Below are positions 8,101-8,313 of a stretch of DNA of 8,313 nucleotides, one piece after another. The position numbers and the translations under genes were made by a program. The stretch is taken from positions 1-8,313 of the forward strand of contig JAZLDV010000075.1 in the NCBI GenBank assembly GCA_045614925.1, written 5' to 3'. Each line of letters opens with the position of its first letter. Position 1 is the stretch's first letter. This stretch comes from JAZLDV01 sp045614925 (GTDB taxonomy: Bacteria > Bacillota_I > Bacilli_A > Erysipelotrichales > Coprobacillaceae). A model generated the notes under the pieces. It saw only the letters and a program-made list of their open reading frames with translations. It was not told where the DNA came from and did not search any database.

Positions 8101-8313
8101 TTAAATAACCATATGATGACTGGTTGGCAACAAATTGAAGGTCAATGGTATTACTTAGATAATCATATGATCACTGGATGGTTAAATGATGGTGGTCAAT
8201 GGTATTACTTAGACTCAGCTATGAAAACTGGATGGGTTAAAGATAACGGTAAATGGTATTACTTAGATTCAGCAATGAAAACTGGATGGCAATTCATTGA
8301 TGGAGAATGGTGG
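2029..8313 (+). CDS. Giant secreted multimodular GH31 glycosidase with cohesin, CBM32, FIVAR and cell-wall-binding repeats; 3' end cut off
   Basis: An uninterrupted frame of 2095 codons runs to the window edge, so the stop lies beyond it. Order of parts: signal peptide (1-31), GH31 enzyme (about 33-945), Fn3 (953-1035), CBM32/F5-8-type domain (1037-1182), dockerin-like loop (1197-1250), cohesin (1257-1392), an unassigned beta-rich domain (1404-1571), Big2 (1575-1667), FIVAR (1674-1736), second CBM32-type domain (1741-1888), second FIVAR (1894-1962), a proline-rich linker, and cell-wall-binding repeats (1975 onward). The catalytic part most resembles GH31_18 alpha-N-acetylgalactosaminidases, which remove alpha-linked GalNAc from mucin-type O-glycans (Tn antigen); exact specificity is inferred. 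The protein should be exported by Sec and held on the cell surface. It is likely transcribed from its own CcpA-controlled promoter after an upstream terminator. Codon use differs from the upstream genes: almost no ATA, many AAC, TTC, ATC and CGT, as in highly expressed genes. No frameshift or internal stop was seen. Confidence 0.92.
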   Translation, partial: MKLFRKVGIASLAFATMFSTITANVTFSKAASYVGKLKTVTSAVVDQKDDNVVYVAFNDDVAAKITFLENDIFRYNVDPTGEYSEYCVANSSTHMGRIPQYPDSSDEYSKPGATVKDEGGYIIVSNGSTEILFEKATAKMKVVADGRVVLEEKEALSIGVSTTTQTLVKHENENFYGGGCQNGRFIHTGESINIKNESSWNDGGVSSPNPFYYTTNGYGVLRNTFRPGVYDFGKTIGDAVTTVHNEAELDAYYFVTDETHPTRLVQELLDKYYHVTGNPVLLPEYAFYEGVLNSYNRDSWSNTSGSKAWTIKGNEPSTSKGQTTYESGMASGYRIPAGAQAESLNGERPTVSIQNYPSDVTTPHEFSSQAVIEQYETYDMPLGFFLPNDGYGSGYGQNGYYVTGGVNPDGSSSPERLAAVAANVQNLAKFTEFANAKGVASGLWTQSYLVPDANANTYWHLLRDFKQEVEIGGVTTLKTDVAWVGHGYSMQLDGVKTAYDIVTTGKSSRPNIISLDGWAGSHRYNAIWTGDQYGGEWEYIRFHIPTYIGQSLSGNPNVGSDMDGIFGGNQIIATRDYQWKSFTPVLLNMDGWGSYQKHPYAFGEPYTGISRMYLKLRAQLMPYVYTTAYSAANIEVGNNDKGLPMLRAMFLAYPEDSYAHTKDMQYQFMWGDSFLVAPVYQNTAADKDGNDIRNNIYLPDENQVWIDYITGTHYQGGQVLNNYDAPLWKLPVFVKNGAIIPMYSENNNPEPVTETNPMGLDKSDRIVEFYPAGSTQYTVIEDDGDFIENTITDVEGYGKVESLNYGSRVETLLTSVVEGNKATLTANKSEGTYNGYDKVKNTTFIVNVSKEPTKVTATNGAANLTIEKVTSKEAFDAATPAAGKAVYFYDANPTIETYGSETLAETVKDVEVAPKLYVKFAEFDATSGAQKLVVEGFENDGKLPENKLNADLNVPTNVAAPEESVGTTYITLNWDEVEGADSYEVEVNGVVYGVGNVTSFTFSDLAFGTDYTFRVRARNEKGFSAWSEELTVQTLLDPWRNVPQANITWGYGDAWGAVGNAFNKSTTDMFHSSDTVTKDQAMVFDYGQAYQLDKFEYFPRPDLSNGTVYKMNVYTSLDGVNWKLAWDGENNAAWTYTSGATAAENVKTVDLNGVSARYVKLSVISSVGNFFAAAELAIHKVDGTKAFEVGSTLKNSAILDGDLSNLKNYMGVSKAGDATNYNQIAAGDINYNEIYEVYDYAYTLYKLNGGTKKTGSVSGSAMVLPSAYDVKAGEVFTLDIYASDIKNLNAIGSVITFNKDKIEFAGKSQGFAISQMEDLTIDKAYDNGVAYVNVAYANLGNQDLFDGTGILATISLKAKEDINLNNKDVIDFSNVTIMGPDYSMKTCAASATPVIPEDEVSEIKYTQNDFNFALTNSVLTSDDGTNVETLIQQKSYDSLFNGTIERGFEFLWDVEYNYVDGKLPDYITLPLTLTSTFKTASVVSNVKVVNANASNGFVTEASIVFNYTDGTSSDKQTLTVQKADNAAFDFVNPNADKEVASFAVTFEKAINSYDTNITNMLTLAEMEVIYKAEVAAESIVLDEANDKELYAGSLGNVNATVLPENTSYKYYTVTSSDTSVVSVITLADENGAPVYKVRGMKPGTATITVASTNDESVKATYEVTVLAGTDKTGLLSVYNKYKALSDAIYTEESFNVLTDALAEAYEVLNNEEATALEVAEATKTIQIAYKALKEIPLDEDTLLNSSNFEADGLYSESNTADRIFDGNMDTFYETPYYGNNASLPKDVIVNLNGEYEVNYVQLFSSNILNGGITNYSVSLSTDGTNWNEVYVGEVDAENYKLGLNYVAYAHFAPQAAKYIKVTITGAAGRIPEEDNIYARIAEMKVYGVNLNPAEEADKTALNAKVEAVKATEKGNYTDESFAAFVAALNDAQDVLANEEASQEEVDAALEALVAAFEALEEKQVAPQPPVTDKNGWEKVDGKWYFYEDGTAQTGWVKDGAKWYFMDSEGVMQTGWIKDNNKWYYLNNHMMTGWQQIEGQWYYLDNHMITGWLNDGGQWYYLDSAMKTGWVKDNGKWYYLDSAMKTGWQFIDGEWW
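2125..4863 (+). other. GH31 glycoside hydrolase module, probably GH31_18 alpha-N-acetylgalactosaminidase
   Basis: An N-terminal beta-sandwich (about 33-275) holds the GH31-typical FYGGGCQNG (175-183). The (beta/alpha)8 barrel (about 279-640) carries PLGFFLPNDGYG (382-393) and the likely nucleophile D480 in LKTDVAW. It also has the likely acid/base D531 in RYNAIWTGDQ and the GSDMDGIFGG segment (559-568). C-terminal beta-domains follow (about 650-945; KLPVFVKNGAIIPM at 729-742). Retaining GH31 enzymes use two aspartates 50-odd residues apart, as here (51). The TDVAW nucleophile motif, rather than the DMNE/DFGE type of alpha-glucosidases, and the SLDGWAG...GDQ.GG.WEYIRFHIPTYIG block fit my memory of the GH31_18 GalNAcases from Enterococcus and Bacteroides. 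Family GH31 is nearly certain; the subfamily and GalNAc specificity are likely but not proven. Confidence 0.85.
4885..5133 (+). other. Fibronectin type III domain
   Basis: Residues 953-1035 start with the typical VPTNVAAP, then ITLNWDEVEGADSYEVEVNG, and end YTFRVRARNEKGFSAWSE...VQT, the standard Fn3 pattern with the core tryptophan W974 and the Y-x-F-R-V-R strand. It probably acts as a spacer between enzyme and binding domain. Confidence 0.88.
5137..5574 (+). other. CBM32 / F5-8 type C (galactose-binding-like) domain 1
   Basis: Residues 1037-1182 show GNAFNKSTTDMFHSS (1059-1073), YKMNVYTSLDGVNWKL (1109-1124), ARYVKLSV (1156-1163) and AAAELAIHK near the end. This is the order of landmarks found in F5/8 type C / CBM32 domains. 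Such domains in mucin-degrading enzymes bind galactose, GalNAc or GlcNAc ends of host glycans; which sugar is bound here cannot be read from the sequence. Confidence 0.8.
5617..5778 (+). other. Single dockerin-like calcium-binding segment
   Basis: Within residues 1197-1250, AAGDINYNEIYEVYDYAYTL places D1228, N1230, N1232 and D1239 exactly as in the DxNxNxxxxxxD calcium loop of dockerins, followed by a helix-like stretch. A true dockerin has two such loops. The preceding ILDGDLSNLKNYMG is at best a degenerate first copy. It directly precedes the cohesin, so it may be part of that domain's packing rather than a working dockerin. Confidence 0.5.
5797..6204 (+). other. Cohesin domain
   Basis: Residues 1257-1392 read as a type I-like cohesin. 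There is a first strand ending VLPSAYDVKAGEVFTLDIYASDIKN, then INAIGSVITFNKDKIEF-like strands (NAIGSVITFNKDKIEF), VAYVNVAYANLG (1329-1340), and the typical GTGILATISLKAK (1347-1359). Cohesins bind dockerins of partner enzymes. In Clostridium perfringens, glycosidases carrying such cohesins (X82 modules) pair with FIVAR-dockerin tails of other secreted glycosidases. The same role here is inferred. Confidence 0.8.
6238..6741 (+). other. Beta-rich domain, possible divergent F5/8-like carbohydrate-binding module
   Basis: Residues 1404-1571 are strand-rich with few charged helices. They include SLFNGTIERGFEFLWDVEYN, DYITLPLTL and the end LTLAEMEVIYK, which resembles the closing AEIEVY strand of F5/8 domains. 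The first part lacks the clear landmarks of the two CBM32 domains, so the call is tentative; a new module type is possible. Confidence 0.45.
6751..7029 (+). other. Bacterial Ig-like domain, group 2 (Big2)
   Basis: Residues 1575-1667 have the Big2 pattern: AESIVLDEANDKELYAGS, NATVLPENTSYKYYTVTSSD, TSVVSV, and VRGMKPGTATITVAST followed by ATYEVTVL. Such domains extend surface proteins away from the cell wall. Confidence 0.88.
7045..7236 (+). other. FIVAR helical module 1
   Basis: Residues 1674-1736 are a helical stretch: LLSVYNKYKALSDAIYTEES, then an EAYEVLNNEEATALEVAEAT segment, then IQIAYKALKEI. The pattern Y-T-x-E-S-F...A...A..VL.NEEA...EV..A is that of FIVAR modules, three-helix units common beside CBM32 and dockerin modules in clostridial surface glycosidases. 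Confidence 0.82.
7249..7692 (+). other. CBM32 / F5-8 type C domain 2
   Basis: Residues 1741-1888 hold ADRIFDGNMDTFYET (1760-1774), INYSVSLSTDGTNWNEV-type strand (TNYSVSLSTDGTNWNEV), AKYIKVTITGAAG and ARIAEMKVYGV, the clear landmarks of a CBM32/F5-8 domain. It differs in sequence from domain 1, so the two may bind different sugars. Confidence 0.85.
7708..7914 (+). other. FIVAR helical module 2
   Basis: Residues 1894-1962 repeat the FIVAR pattern: KTALNAKVEAVKATEKGNYT, ESFAAFVAALNDAQDVLANE, EASQEEVDAALEALVAAFEA, LEEK. It is alanine-rich and helical, and related to module 1 (same Y-T-x-E-S-F and VL-x-NEEA marks). A short proline-containing linker (APQPPVTDK) joins it to the wall-binding repeats. 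Confidence 0.85.
7951..8313 (+). repeat. Cell-wall (choline-type) binding repeats, at least six and a half copies
   Basis: From residue 1975 the protein is a tandem of CW_binding_1 repeats of the form GW-x5-K/Q-WYYLD...M-x-T. The first two units are 19 and 20 residues with a G-x-x-QT end; the next four are exactly 18, and a seventh is cut at the window edge (GWQFIDGEWW). At DNA level the last 18-residue units are near-identical at a 54-bp period (around 8197-8236 against 8251-8290). In other Gram-positives these repeats bind choline of teichoic acids or other wall polymers and hold proteins non-covalently on the surface. Confidence 0.93.

Noticed and set aside
2029..8313. Mobile element, tRNA, rRNA or CRISPR
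   Set aside because: The whole span is one open frame of recognisable domains; no transposase, tRNA-like fold or spaced repeat array was seen. The only tandem repeat is the in-frame wall-binding tail.

Overview
The window comes from a low-GC, AT-rich Gram-positive bacterium. The giant secreted protein has a Gram-positive signal peptide and C-terminal cell-wall (choline-type) binding repeats. Leucine is almost always TTA, Shine-Dalgarno sites are strong, there is a CcpA-type cre site, and the first operon carries a PHP-type (CpsB/YwqE) tyrosine phosphatase. Together these point to a Bacillota gut commensal. My best guess, by impression only, is an Erysipelotrichia/Coprobacillaceae-like organism (Coprobacillus, Thomasclavelia and relatives); no marker gene here proves it.

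Left part (1-1887): the end of an operon. A 5'-truncated ABC exporter half-transporter (last transmembrane helices plus a complete ATPase domain) overlaps by 4 bp (ATGA) with a complete 257-aa CpsB-type manganese-dependent phosphotyrosine phosphatase. The operon ends in a perfect 11-bp hairpin followed by six T, which starts inside the last codons of the phosphatase gene.

Middle (1888-2028): a 141-bp intergenic region with no gene. It holds a candidate extended -10 promoter, a short, relatively G-rich leader, a near-consensus cre operator at 1989-2002 and a strong Shine-Dalgarno site.

Right part (2029-8313, running off the end): one open reading frame of at least 2095 codons encoding a multimodular secreted carbohydrate-active enzyme. 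Order of parts: signal peptide; GH31 alpha-glycosidase (features like the GH31_18 alpha-N-acetylgalactosaminidases of mucin-degrading gut bacteria); Fn3; CBM32/F5-8-type domain; one dockerin-like calcium loop; cohesin; a further beta-rich domain; Big2 Ig-like domain; FIVAR; second CBM32-type domain; second FIVAR; and at least six complete cell-wall-binding repeats plus one cut by the window edge.

Working model (inference): the cell makes a glycan-degrading enzyme, repressed by CcpA when good sugars are present. It is held on the cell surface by the C-terminal repeats, uses its CBM32-type domains to hold host glycans, and may recruit dockerin-bearing partner enzymes through its cohesin. This would be a non-cellulosomal surface complex of the kind known from Clostridium perfringens glycosidases. 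The upstream exporter/phosphatase operon is a separate transcription unit with no demonstrated functional link.
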